From NCBI GenBank assembly GCA_013397695.1, contig VYZI01000484.1:394020-458019 (forward strand): 64,000 nucleotides of DNA. Reading direction: 5' to 3'. The notes beneath the pieces were generated by a model that ran no database searches, was not told where the DNA came from, and saw nothing but the letters and a program-made list of their open reading frames with translations. The DNA comes from Centropus unirufus. Lineage: Eukaryota > Chordata > Aves > Cuculiformes > Centropidae. Positions within the stretch are counted from its first letter, which is position 1. Every line of letters starts with the position of its first letter. Shown in pieces: positions 28,590-38,676 of this stretch. The translations under genes were made by a program, and so were the position numbers.

Positions 28590-28875
28590 CGGGAAAGGCT
28601 GTTATTTTTGCCTTTCCACACCTCGCTCGGCAGGCACTTAGCGCGCCCCACGCCGCCAGACCCCGCGTCCCTGCGCTCACCCAGGAGCGCCGGGCTGCCC
28701 GCAGCCGCCGCGGCGAGCCAGAAGGCGGCGGCGCCGGGGACTCAGGAGCCGAGCCCCTGCGCGGCTGAAGTGCAGCCCCACGATTTCCGCGCATTCGCTG
28801 GCAGGGCCCTGTCCCGCGCAAAGTTGCGCGGCCGTCCTCAGACATGCCGATCCCCCCCGCGGGGCTCCTCGCGTT

Positions 28876-28877
28876 AC
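28876..28877 (-). other. NPY5R: candidate 5' splice donor, NPY5R non-coding exon 1
   Basis: On the minus strand the sequence reads CACAG then GTAACG, a good donor consensus, at the edge of the CpG island and directed towards NPY5R. Joining it to the acceptor at 23843 gives an intron of about 5.0 kb. A second possible minus-strand donor, GTGAGC, starts at 28680. Neither has transcript support here. Confidence 0.4.
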
Positions 28878-29104
28878 CTGTGAGCGCCTCCCGGCTGCGG
28901 CGCCCGGGGTTCCGCGGCGGTGCTGGGCTGCGGGTGCGGGGCAGCGGCGGACGGCGCTCATAGCTGCGGCCCGGGCCGCGGTGCGGGAAGCGGAGCTCCG
29001 CGGGAGCGTGGGGCAGCGCGCATCCCCGAGGTGCCGCGCGCTATGGGAGTGCTGCGCGGGCGCCGAGGCGGGATCCTGCGGGTGCTCGCTGCTCGCCCGG
29101 CGGG

Positions 29105-29106
29105 GT
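29105..29106 (+). other. NPY1R: candidate 5' splice donor, NPY1R non-coding exon 1
   Basis: GGCGGG is followed by GTGAGC on the plus strand at the downstream edge of the CpG island, facing NPY1R. Joining to an acceptor near 38540 would give an intron of about 9.4 kb. Inferred only. Confidence 0.35.
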
Positions 29107-29175
29107 GAGCGCTGGAGCCGCCGCGCGGGCGCGTCTCGGGAGGCTGCTCCTTGCGGGAGCCGGGACCCGTTATTT

Positions 29176-30115
29176 TAGCGTGGCACGGTATGACAGTTTC
29201 CATGGAAATACAGTGAGAATGTAAACAAACCCTGCTCTCGCCAGTATTTAGTGGAAGCGCTCATTTTCTCACCCTGAATTCAGGACGCCGCGTTTTGGAA
29301 AGGTGGAACACCCGACGCGCCTCAGGAGGACATCGAGGAACCTGAGCGGAGCCAGATGCAGGGCACTGACCTGAGCGCTCTGTAGTTCCCCTCACTTCGG
29401 GTGGAGCAGGGCTTTGGTTTGACTTATCCACACTGTTCAAATGCCCTTTAATTTTTACCGTCATTTTAGAAGTGGTAGGAGGTGATGTGTTTTGCAGAAC
29501 AGTTCTCCTTTCTGAGTTGAGTACCTTGGTTCTTACAGAGCCAAATACATGAAGGGTGGTTTTAGCTTTATCTGGGCCACCAGTGGGAAGACAAGGCATT
29601 TACTTTTAAGTGAGCAATATTTCAAATCGAAAAAATTGTTGGGTGTGCCGTAGCACAGAGAATGAAAAGATAAATTCTGCTGTTCTCATGAGCTGCTATC
29701 TTCTAGTACAAGAAGACTCATTGATCATTGTCCAATTACAGGGCTGCTGGAGAACTGATTCCCATGCAGGTCTCTGGGAGCACAAGCAGTAGAATCTGAC
29801 ATCAAAATGTAATGACTTTTCCAAGTTGCCAGAGAGCTCCTTCAACAGTCGATATTAACATAGCAGTTCAGAAAAGATATCAGAATAATTAGCTCGTGAA
29901 AGTCTCTGCTGCACGACAAAACAGCTGGATCAACCATATAGCAACATAACTTTTGAACACCAAAAGTCCAGTTAGCTTCTTTATTTAATTAAGGTAAAAA
30001 TATTCATTTTAGAGTAAGTGATCAAGGGATAATTAATCTTCAGTGGACGAGCTCAGGTGGTGAGAATGATTGCGTCCCATCTTCTTTTGCCTGCTTCTGC
30101 ATTATTCACCACCCA
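29176..30115. other. non-coding DNA downstream of the CpG island
   Basis: No gene seen. Base composition falls back to AT-rich within about 200 bp of the island. It is probably part of the first intron of NPY1R if that gene starts in the island. Confidence 0.5.
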
Positions 30116-30235
30116 CTGCTGGTGAATCACTGCATGTGCAAGTGGAGCACAGGGAGCTGCCAGGTGGAAATGACGTGACAATCCATCTCATCCTTTTAAG
30201 ACCGCTCTCTTGTTAGTCACAAATGAGAGCAAAAT
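30116..30235 (+). repeat. unidentified repeat, copy A of an inverted pair
   Basis: About 120 bp that matches the reverse complement of 31540-31645 at roughly 80 percent by eye. The best blocks are CACAGGGAGCTGCCAGG and CCATCTCATCCTTTTAAG, the latter identical in both copies, followed by TTAGTCACAAA. I do not recognise the family. Both copies may belong to one interspersed repeat, or they may be arms of an old inverted duplication. Confidence 0.7.
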
Positions 30236-30740
30236 TAATCCCTTTTAGTGCTGAGCAGCTGTTAGCATTTTTGACCACCTTCCCGCCTAGCACTGATGCT
30301 TTGCAGCTTTTTACACAAGTATTTGATCTGAAGATAGTAGCCCACTCTGGTTCTAATCTGTGATGAGAGGATTAAGAATATCTCCCAGGGCCCTAATTTG
30401 TCTGGGTGCTCTTTGTTCCATGAAAGCTTTGCATGTCGCTGGCCCCGCTTCTTGAAGTAGCAGCTTCCTCCTGGATGGAGAGAAGTTTTAGACACACTCT
30501 ATTTCTGTAAAAACTTCTGGCTACTGACAAAGTGTTTTAAAGAAAAAAATATAGATTTGCTGGCAGAGCCCACAAATGGGAAATTATGGTTTCTGGCATT
30601 CCATAACTATGGTTTATGTGGGATGTCATTGCACCTTCGTAAAGGTACAGTGCTGATAATTTCTGAGGCAGGCAGTTAACTATCAGCTTTCCAGGCAGCC
30701 TCCAAAAACTACAGGCTTCTTAGCAAGAATGATAGAGTAG

Positions 30741-31025
30741 AATCATAGAATCGTTTGGTTGGAAAAGACTTCTCACATCATCAAGTTCAACAGTACCTGT
30801 CCACAACTAACCTATATTTCTGACCACCTAATCTACCCATCTTTTAAATACCTCCAGGGATGCTGATTCAGCCACCTCCCTTGGCAGTGTGTTCCAGTGC
30901 CTGATAACCCTTTCGGTGAAGAATTTTTTCTTGATGTCTAATATGAGGCTGGCCTGGTGCAACTTGAGGCCATTCCCCCTTGTCCTATCAGCTGTCACTT
31001 GGGAGAAGAGACTACACTGCTGGTT
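30741..31025 (-). mobile_element. CR1 LINE 3' fragment
   Basis: A 5'-truncated copy read on the minus strand. Conceptual translation includes RGNGLKLHQA and HWNTLPREVAESASLEVFK, which correspond to the C-terminal end of CR1 ORF2. The element ends at its left edge in the typical CR1 tail, visible on the plus strand as AATCATAGAATCGTTTGGTT. The frame is open across about 66 codons, so this copy is less decayed than the larger CR1 at 47 kb. Confidence 0.95.
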
Positions 31026-31539
31026 CATATTCAGCTGTGAAGTAAGACAAGTGAGTAGTCAGTAAGAGAAGCATGTTTTCCTCAGAGCAATTTTTTCTAA
31101 GAATAAAGTATCATAACTTGTTTTGTTAGTTATCTTATTTCAGGAGAGTTCATCAACCAATAATGTACTGCCAGGTGTGGGTTTATCTGGGTTCCCCATT
31201 CTTGGATCTGTGAATAACACTAGATTTCTCTTAGCTCCGTTTGTCACATCATCCTGATACTTGCGCACATCTGAGGTAATTACTATTCAGACCATTATAA
31301 TTTTTTTTTCACTGTTTGTATACTACTGAATAATAAAACAGGTGATCTAGAGATAGGAAAGGCCTAACGTCAGGACTGACAACAGGTAATAGCACAAGTT
31401 TCCTAGAAACCAGCCTCCATAAGGTTGTTGAAACTATGGAAAAGTCCTCAAGGAAGTAAGAGATGGTGATGATAAAAGATACCTGGTATGGAGGAGCTGA
31501 GGAAGGAAAATGGTGTGTCAGGAGTGGCATTACTTTTGT

Positions 31540-31645
31540 TGTCCTTTGTGACTAACAGAACAATCTTAAAAGGATGAGATGGATTGGCACACCACTTCTG
31601 CCTGGCAGCTCCCTGTGATCCACTTGCACCTTCCCAATCATTCAC
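31540..31645 (-). repeat. unidentified repeat, copy B of an inverted pair
   Basis: Reverse-complement partner of 30116-30235. It contains the same CACAGGGAGCTGCCAGG and CCATCTCATCCTTTTAAG blocks when read on the minus strand. The CR1 copy at 30741-31025 lies between the two arms. Confidence 0.7.
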
Positions 31646-33330
31646 TGCTCCCCAAAGTATTAAAATACTATTAAAAATAACACTTAGGTCTGGGTTCTGT
31701 AGATATATATTTGGTCCATCCCTTCCACAGATTCTTGTCTCATATAAAGCAGCTGGCTTGAAAGCAGTGGGCTTTGGACTGCTGAAAAGGTTGCAGTGGT
31801 TGAGATGTCTGTGATGAAAGGCAGGACATCTGATGGTTAGCTAACAAAATACTTCCAAGCGTGAGCATGTAATGAATAATTTTTGCTGCCTAACAGGTAT
31901 CATCGCATTTGTTGGCTGATTTTATGCACATGAATTATTAATGCCCTTTATGGATGATCATGCTGAAACACAGGGCCTGTTTCAGCTTCATCTGAAGCCA
32001 GTTGAGAGCTTGTGTAGGAGTATGTGTGAATTTGAACCCCGAATGGACAGAGTGGGGTATCCCTAAGAGAAAAACATAATTTAGTATTTTAGCTGGGGGG
32101 GGGGGGGGGGCATGATTCAAGCAGTCTTTAAGTAACTTTGCATAGGATCAGGATAGCATTCCACAAGCATGGTTGGCTTTATTGTTGAAAATGGAACTAC
32201 AGCAGCAAGGCCCTTAGCAGCAATTTACCACAGAATTATTCACACAGCTTCTTTGGGTTTGTGACATTAGCAGGCAAATGAATTGTTGTTAGGCTGGAGG
32301 TCAGTTGCAATCATTGCAGAATAAACATGCTCTTAGCCTAACAGAAAGTTTGCCTCTATTCTCATTGTACTTAACAGTACAACACCTATTTAGTCTACCA
32401 GTGAGAGACTTTTGCCCCAGGGATCATGAGCTCCCTTATCTGTGAATAGTGTAATGTGAAATGCAAATACTTCAAAGGTACTGATGTTGATTACTAGAAA
32501 ATGAAAAAATAGAAATAAAGATAAAAAAACCCTTCCGAGTATGTTTCCATTCATTTCCATAGCTGTGACTTCAGTTTGCTTTATTATATATTCAGCAGAA
32601 ACTACAAATGACTTTCAAGATGTTCTTTCACTTGGTGGATTTTAAGTTATACAGAGAGATTGCATTGCCTGAACTCATGACAATACATTGTAATGAAAGT
32701 GACAGGCTCATTTTATGACATCTTTTCTTTTCCACTTTTGAGAGTTACAGTGAGACAGAATTTTAAGAAGTTGATCTCTTGGCATTTTTTTCCCATGTGT
32801 TTCTTAAAAACATCTAGTTCCTTTCTCAATCCTTTTGCTTCTATTCTTTATTCTGCATGTGAAATTCTGTAGTCTTTTACTCAAGCTGTTCTGTTTTCTT
32901 CGTTGAGATACTTGTATTCTATTTGTTGTACTTATTCTCCTTTTGCAATGTCACGTCTTCACACAAATAAACTTACACACACAAACAAACACAGCCTTCC
33001 TCTCCAGGGTGCCTTTGATGGACTGAAAAAATTTACTCCCTGGAAGAGGATTATCTTTAACTCAATGGCTGTCTTGTTACTCCAGTGTTCTCGTGTCCTG
33101 ACAGTGGCCTTCAATGGAATAAGAGTTACTAAGGAAGCATTTGACATCTTTGTGAGATTGATGCTCCACTTCAAGACGCTCAACTTGCTGTTGAGACTGG
33201 AGATGCACAGAATAGCTAGGAGCTGCTAAAGCCTGAGTTTCCTGTGGAACATTCCTGATTCTATGTGGCATTTACTGCATGACACGTATTTTATACAGCT
33301 ATTACTAAGTTTTAAAAGAATCTGTCTCTG
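31646..33330. other. non-coding DNA, no recognised feature except a poly-G run
   Basis: No gene or classified repeat was found here apart from the homopolymer at 32095. Open frames such as the one at 32903-33229 lack any family resemblance. Confidence 0.5.
32095..32110. repeat. poly-G run (16 bases)
   Basis: Sixteen consecutive G residues on the plus strand. Runs of this kind are error-prone in sequencing, so the exact length is uncertain. Confidence 0.95.
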
Positions 33331-33336
33331 TTTATT

Positions 33337-33372
33337 AGAGTGCTTATTTATTATAGAGTGCTTATTTATTAG
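33337..33372. repeat. two-copy 18-bp tandem repeat
   Basis: Two units beginning AGAGTGCTTATTTATTA, differing only at the last base. They sit 12 bp upstream of the target-site duplication of the solo LTR that follows. Confidence 0.8.
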
Positions 33373-33390
33373 CATGTTTTAGTGTTTACA

Positions 33391-33735
33391 TGTGGGATTA
33401 CTTTCTCAGGAAACAATGATCATGATTATTTCGAGCTGAAGTGGGCCCTAGTTAATGTTCTTGAAGTGCAGGAGCAGTAATTGGTAGGCTGTAGTCGATG
33501 CCTTTGAAGTGTAAAAACAATGGCTAAAAAAGGAGCCTGGGCTCTGGGATGCGGTGAGATAGGTATGCAAATAAAGGTTTTGAGATGTAACCAATCCTGT
33601 ATTAGCCTAAAGTGCGTGAAAACTCTGGAAAAGTATAAATATTGAGCTATTTGTTAAATAAAGTGAGAATGACTTCTAACTGTATCGGTGTTTTGTCATT
33701 ACTTGGGACTCACCTCTGTGAGGGACCCTGCAACA
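33391..33735 (+). mobile_element. solo LTR, 345 bp, avian class II (ERVK-like) type
   Basis: The element begins TGTGGGATTA and ends CCTGCAACA, so it has TG...CA ends. It is flanked by a perfect 6-bp target-site duplication, TTTACA, at 33385-33390 and 33736-33741. Inside are a TATA box (TATAAATA, 33634-33641) and a polyadenylation hexamer (AATAAA, 33657-33662) only about 20 bp apart, which implies a short R region as in alpharetrovirus-like LTRs. There is no internal retroviral sequence, so this is the product of recombination between two LTRs. The 6-bp duplication supports class II. The family name is not known to me. The insertion lies in the presumed NPY1R first intron, in the same orientation as NPY1R. 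Confidence 0.9.
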
Positions 33736-33959
33736 TTTACATTTATGTAAAGTGCTTCAGAGAAGATCGATGTAGTTCCAACAGATTCAGTCATTACAGA
33801 TGGACACAAAACAGTATGGAAGAGCAGGAAGCTTGTGTAAGACTGAGCTTACAGTCTGTGTGCATACAGAAACACACACACACACATATATATGTTTAAA
33901 AACTCAGTCATCGAGGCAGCCTTCTCCATTGCTCCACTGCATTATTTAAAGCCTGTGAA

Positions 33960-34690
33960 TAATTAAAATTAAAACTGCCATACCTCTCTCTTCCCATCTC
34001 TTCCCAGCCTCAACCTCATTCATTCCTTCTGACACTTCTACACTCCCAGCAGTCCAGGGGAATAGGGAATAGGGCTTGTGGTCAGTTCATCACACGTCTC
34101 TGCTGCTCTTTCTCCATATGCTGTTCCCCCACTCCAGTGTGGAGTTCCTTCCATGGGATATAGTCCCTCACATACTGCTCCAAAGTGAGTCTTTCCCATG
34201 GGCTGCAGTTCATGAACTGCTACATCATGGCACCCTTCCATGGATGCAGTTCCTTCTAGAAAATCTGCTCCTGCAAGAGTTTTTCTACATAAGCTGCAGT
34301 GTGGATATCTGCTCCACTATGGTCCTTCATAAGTTGCAGAGGGACAGCCTGTGTCACCATGGCCTTCACCGTGGGCTGTATGGGAATTTCTGCCCCGGTG
34401 CCTGGAGGACCTCCTCCTTCTTCACAGACCTTGGTGTCTGAAAAGCTGAGGCTCTTACATTTTTCTCACTCCTCTCTCTCAGAACTGGTATGTAGCATTT
34501 TTTAGCCTTTCTTAAATATGTTTTTGCAGGGGCACCAGCAGCAGCACTGCTGGCACATTTAGCCAGCAGTGGGTCCATTTTGGAGTCAGACGAAAATGGC
34601 TCTGTATGGCATAGGAGCAGCTCCTGATGTCTTCTCATAGAAGGCACCCCTGCAGCCTCCTTACTAGCAAGACCTTGTCATGTAAATCCA
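33960..34690. mobile_element. ERV-derived internal repeat with minisatellite-like units
   Basis: The region has degenerate repeats of a CCATGGGCTGCAGTTC / CTGCTCCA-GTG type unit between about 34130 and 34390. Next come TCACCATGGCCTTCACC, GACCTTGGTGTCTG and TTCTTAAATATGTTTTTGCAG, and then a block ending near GACCTTGTCATGTAAA. From memory this order is the 3' internal part of a common bird ERVL-like element. There are no LTRs next to it and no coding frame survives. Orientation relative to the parent element is uncertain. Short open frames across it are by-products of the repeats. Confidence 0.6.
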
Positions 34691-34884
34691 AGCCTCTTAT
34701 TCTGAACTGGCCCTAAAAATGTATCTCTGTTCTGGATACCTGTTGGCAGAGTACTGCACTATCACAGAATGATTATTTTAATTTTTAAAATAGCCACCTT
34801 GCCCCTGTGGTTAAGAGCATTACAGGAAAGTAATGGATTCATCTTGGCATAGAAAAAACTTTTCCCCTGCCTAGCAATATATCT

Positions 34885-34990
34885 ATTGTCTTTAAAAATT
34901 ATTGGACATTAATTCCCTTTTCCTGTAATGTGAAAGGATTGTCTTTAAAAATTATTGGACAATAATTCCCTTTTCCTGTAATGTGAAAGG
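34885..34990. repeat. 53-bp tandem duplication
   Basis: Two adjacent 53-bp copies (34885-34937 and 34938-34990) starting ATTGTCTTTAAAAATTATTG, with a single difference (CATTAATT versus CAATAATT). The near identity suggests a recent duplication. Confidence 0.97.
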
Positions 34991-37900
34991 ATCATTACAC
35001 ATCCATAGAAATGAAGTCCACAGCTCTACATGTCATAGTGTGTCACTGCTTCAGATAGAAATATGTTCTTTAAGGGATCTTCAGCTTAGATCTCTGCCTG
35101 AGTGTATCCACCTTTGCTCTGTTCAGATGGAGACTGGTGCATGTTAAGGACACATGTAGGACTGAAGTTCTTGGGAGGTATTATACACTGCCTGCGCTTA
35201 CCTTCTGGCTGCTGCTGTTAAAATGTCAGCAGTGCCCTGGCTCCTGCTTTGTAGCAGTCTTCAAGTAAGCCCACACTTTCTTTTCTCACATTGAAGATTG
35301 CAGTTACAATGCAGTTGAGCCAAGCTCTGGGAAATAGAGTGTAAACATCAGCTTCAGTGCTGGATTCTGAAACCTTCCCTGGAGGCTCCTTCTGCAAAAA
35401 AAATGTTACAATCATTTATTATGTGCAACTAGTTTTTTAGCTGTTGTTACAATGATTTCTCACTTGAGAATTATCCACTACATAACAGCATCACCATATA
35501 AGAGGGGTATAGCTGAAAAAAAAAAGAAATAGCAAGAACAGCAAGTTGACAATTACTATTAATCCAGTCATCACTCTTCATGAAACAGACCAGAAGCTGT
35601 TTTAAAAAGCCAAACCTGAACTTTCTGACTTGCTCCTTATACTTAAAATTGCCTTCTCGTTCACTTTCCACCAAAGCTTCTCTTTCTATCTTTAGTTTGA
35701 CCACAAGATGGCAATAACTTGCAGACAAAATGCTGAAACAGCCAGACAAGTGATTTGAAACTGGCTCCTTAGTGAGCTTTTTCCCTGTGCTCTCCCTTCT
35801 CGTCTTTTGTTTCAATATTTAATTGCATTTATTTCGGAATTACTAGGCAACCCACTCCCAGATGTGTAATTTAAAGGTGATGTGCTTGCAGTGAGATTTT
35901 CAGGATCTACTCAGCAGAGCACCATCATGTGATACTGGGATAAGGTGGAGTTTGGCTTTAAGGGGGAGTCTCCAGCCTTCCTCACCAATCTGTAGAATTT
36001 CAGCTGGAGGAATACCAGAGGATCCTTCCCCTTTTCCTACTCCTTCTTCATCCAGCCCCTGAGCACATCAAAGACAGACAGAGCAGTTGCAAGGTGAGTT
36101 TCCTCTGTGGTTTCTTTCCCATGACTGTGGGTAGTTGTGTGCTGGTTAGGCTGGTGTTTGCTTGCTCTCTCAGGTGCAGGTGACAGAATCCCAGGAAGAT
36201 GTAGTATCTAGGTTAGGCTTGGAGTGGTTAGCTGAACCCTTGGCTTGGGCTGACAGCATTTTGTGCTTCCTTTTGAAGAATTCCAATAGTTTCACTGTGC
36301 ATTTCCAGTCATCTCACAGAATGCTATTTCACCTAGTCTGTTGGTGCTAAACTTTTGACCAAAATCCTCCTGGACAGTTGCAGAGGTATGTGTGGTGATG
36401 GAGAGTGTGCAATCACCTGGTGGGGTTTTCAGAGCTGTGGGCTTTCTCCACACCATGCCAGCACACAGGTTGGGGAGGGATCTCAACCCTCGCTTGGAAG
36501 CTGGTGGGACTGGGGATACAGAACAGTGCAGCTTCATCCCCTCCAGATGTCTGGTCCATTTTGGAGAGGAGGGCAGGGAGGAAGGGCTCCTTGTCACTTG
36601 CCAGCAGTGCTGTGTTTCTGAGCTGATTTCCAGCCATACTCTTAGGTTGCACCTTTGCTATGGGGAGAGGCAAGGGAAGAAGAAGCAGTGGCATTTTTCT
36701 GATTTGATAAATCAAGCAGAGCTTGTCTAAGGGAAAAGAAAAAATAAGATCCTCATCGAGGCCATGTCATTGCTAGTTGCAGTTTGGTCCCATCTGGTGA
36801 AAAAACCTGCCCAATTGTCTTCTTGAAGGACATGTCTCCTCACCCACTGTGCTCCTGCCATCATCAAGACCTGGGCTGGATTGCCCAACTTGTGCTGTCA
36901 CTGTCACTACGTGACAGTGGAGATCATAACTAAATCCAGACACTGATTTGTGGGCTCGGCTAAAGTCGTGTTGTTGGATTGAGGAGTCCTGACTCTGTGT
37001 CACCCTTTTGGGGTAAAGCACCTACTTCTGGCTATGGCTGAAGGCAATGCTTCAAGAGGCCCTGAGGGGATGGGTGTCTTTTGTTGGACCCTAAATCAGA
37101 CTATGTGGACTAGGGAGACCTAATAAAATCAGTTAGCAGATGAAGCAGGGGTAATGCCCAGGTACATGTCTAGCTAGCTTGAAAATCAGAGTAGCCAAAC
37201 CTCAGGCAGAGATGCATTTCTCCGAAGTCACTGATGTTAACTCTGACAGAAAAATCTCACTCAGAGGCACACTACATCACCTGTCATGGTTTCTTGTAGC
37301 TATGTGGTGGTTATGAAGAGCTGACAGAGCTGGCTGAGGTGAGCTTGTGATGCCAGTGAGAAGGGAGTGTTGACATAGTCATCCTTTTGCTGACCCTCAG
37401 GAGGAGGAGCCAGAGCTACAAGTGCAGCCCTTGAATGCTGACTTTGCCCCAGTAAGGAGGCAGCCGCAGCTTTGGTCCCCAGCACACAGCTGGTTAAAAT
37501 TGCCTGCCACCAGTAACAGACAAAAGTGATTCTACTCTGGAGACATAGGTGGCATAGAGATTTATATCAAATATCGTTTAAGACCAAAATCTCATCCATT
37601 CAGGTTAACTTTTAATGAAGTACATTTCGGTGGGCTATGTTTTCCCAGTTTTTGTGATAAGTGCCATATGGAGCTGGGTTTGAAATCTACTTGTGTGAAT
37701 TTTAAGTGGCATTACTTTCATTACCATAACCTAAGGTTAAGTGAGCAATAAATTTAGCTCATGGGAGAGTGGGCAGAGGGAAAGATTCAGATTCAGGGTA
37801 GCTGCCACTAACAGTGAGTTGCAGTAAAAGTGTGTCAGGTTCTTTGATTTACTGTTTTTCCTTTTTTTCTTTCCTTTTGATTTTCCTTTTTTCTTCTAAA

Positions 37901-38525
37901 CATATATGCCTGAGTTTCTCTGATTTTAAAATCTGAGGCCTTGTAAAGGGATGGTTATTTGGTCATACCTGTTTATGTTGAATGGCTAAAGAAATTCTCT
38001 GCAGTGTTTTAATTTTTGCTGGCTTTTTTTTTGCCTTGCATCTTGTTTTGTTCTTTCTTTGCTGCACAGCCTTACTACCTAAGATTAAGGTGCTCAGAAT
38101 TCCTGATTTGCCTTTGACACAGTGCCAGTGCTTCTGCGTGCACTCAGCCACTCAACATCAAGTGTATGTATTAGGTAAAAAAGAATGCAGCTATTTTTTT
38201 GAGTAATTTTTCTGCCCTTCACATTAGTCAGATAGCTGCATAGAATTCCACGTAGAGCAGCTTGAGAAAGCAGACCTTTGCAGATGAAACTTGTAAAAAG
38301 GGGATGTAAAATATCAAGGATGCTGGTAGAAATCTGAAACTGTTTCTCGAGTCATTATTTCATGTAATTTGTGCTGGCAGGAAAGGGCAGGGAAGGGGGT
38401 CATGGCTCCCGCTTGCAGACCTGCATTTTGCCCCTGCCTTCTGCCCTTCTTACCCCATACTGCAGCCCCTGCGATCACCCCAGCTTTGGACGGGTGACAG
38501 GCCTGGGGGTGACCAGCCTTGCTCA
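34991..38525. other. non-coding DNA upstream of the NPY1R coding exon
   Basis: No protein gene was recognised. The 36350-37500 portion is richer in G+C and yields several overlapping open frames on both strands, none with a recognisable domain. It also holds a consensus splice donor at 36094 that could end an alternative non-coding exon of NPY1R. Confidence 0.5.
36094..36095 (+). other. NPY1R: candidate donor of an alternative NPY1R 5' exon
   Basis: GTTGCAAG is followed by GTGAGTTT, a near-perfect donor consensus, 2.6 kb upstream of the NPY1R start. Mammalian NPY1R uses several alternative first exons, so a second promoter here is plausible. No transcript evidence is available. Confidence 0.25.
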
Positions 38526-38540
38526 TTCCCTTTTCCCCAG
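38526..38540 (+). other. NPY1R: likely 3' splice acceptor of the first NPY1R coding exon
   Basis: A strong pyrimidine tract (TTCCCTTTTCCCCAG) ends in AG at 38540, 136 bases before the proposed start codon. It is the best acceptor in the immediate upstream region. Confidence 0.5.
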
Positions 38541-38676
38541 GTGGTGTAAGGGAGATGCGGCATCAAGGAGCAGCTTTGGCCTCGGGTCTGCTGGCTGGCG
38601 GATGGGAAGCCCGTGGCAGGTTTGGATGAAAGTGGTGGAGATGACTGTGAACAACTCAGAGCGAATTGGAACCAAC

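Larger units (their letters stand above)
28590..29175. promoter_or_regulatory. CpG island, candidate bidirectional NPY1R/NPY5R promoter
   Basis: Abrupt shift from AT-rich DNA to dense G+C and CpG. In 28981-29040 I count 48 of 60 bases as G or C, with 11 CpG dinucleotides. It is the only CpG island in the window and lies between the two divergent genes, about 5 kb from NPY5R and 9.5 kb from NPY1R coding exons. In human the two receptor genes are reported to be transcribed in opposite directions from a shared promoter region, so the position fits established knowledge. Consensus donors on each strand (minus 28877, plus 29105) suggest first exons inside the island. No convincing TATA box was seen, as is usual for CpG-island promoters. 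Long open frames here are GC artefacts. Confidence 0.8.

Noticed and set aside
28312..29203. Several long overlapping frames on both strands (up to 177 codons)
   Set aside because: They arise because stops are rare in the CpG island. They overlap each other on both strands and have low-complexity Arg/Ala/Pro content.
30171..30178. CRE-like TGACGTGA about 1 kb downstream of the CpG island
   Set aside because: It lies inside the unidentified inverted repeat and is not present in the other copy, so it looks incidental.
38371..38676. Open frame continuing 102 codons upstream of the NPY1R start
   Set aside because: It contains a likely splice acceptor at 38540 and does not resemble any Y1 N-terminus. 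I kept 38677 as the start and reported the nearer ATGs as an uncertainty.
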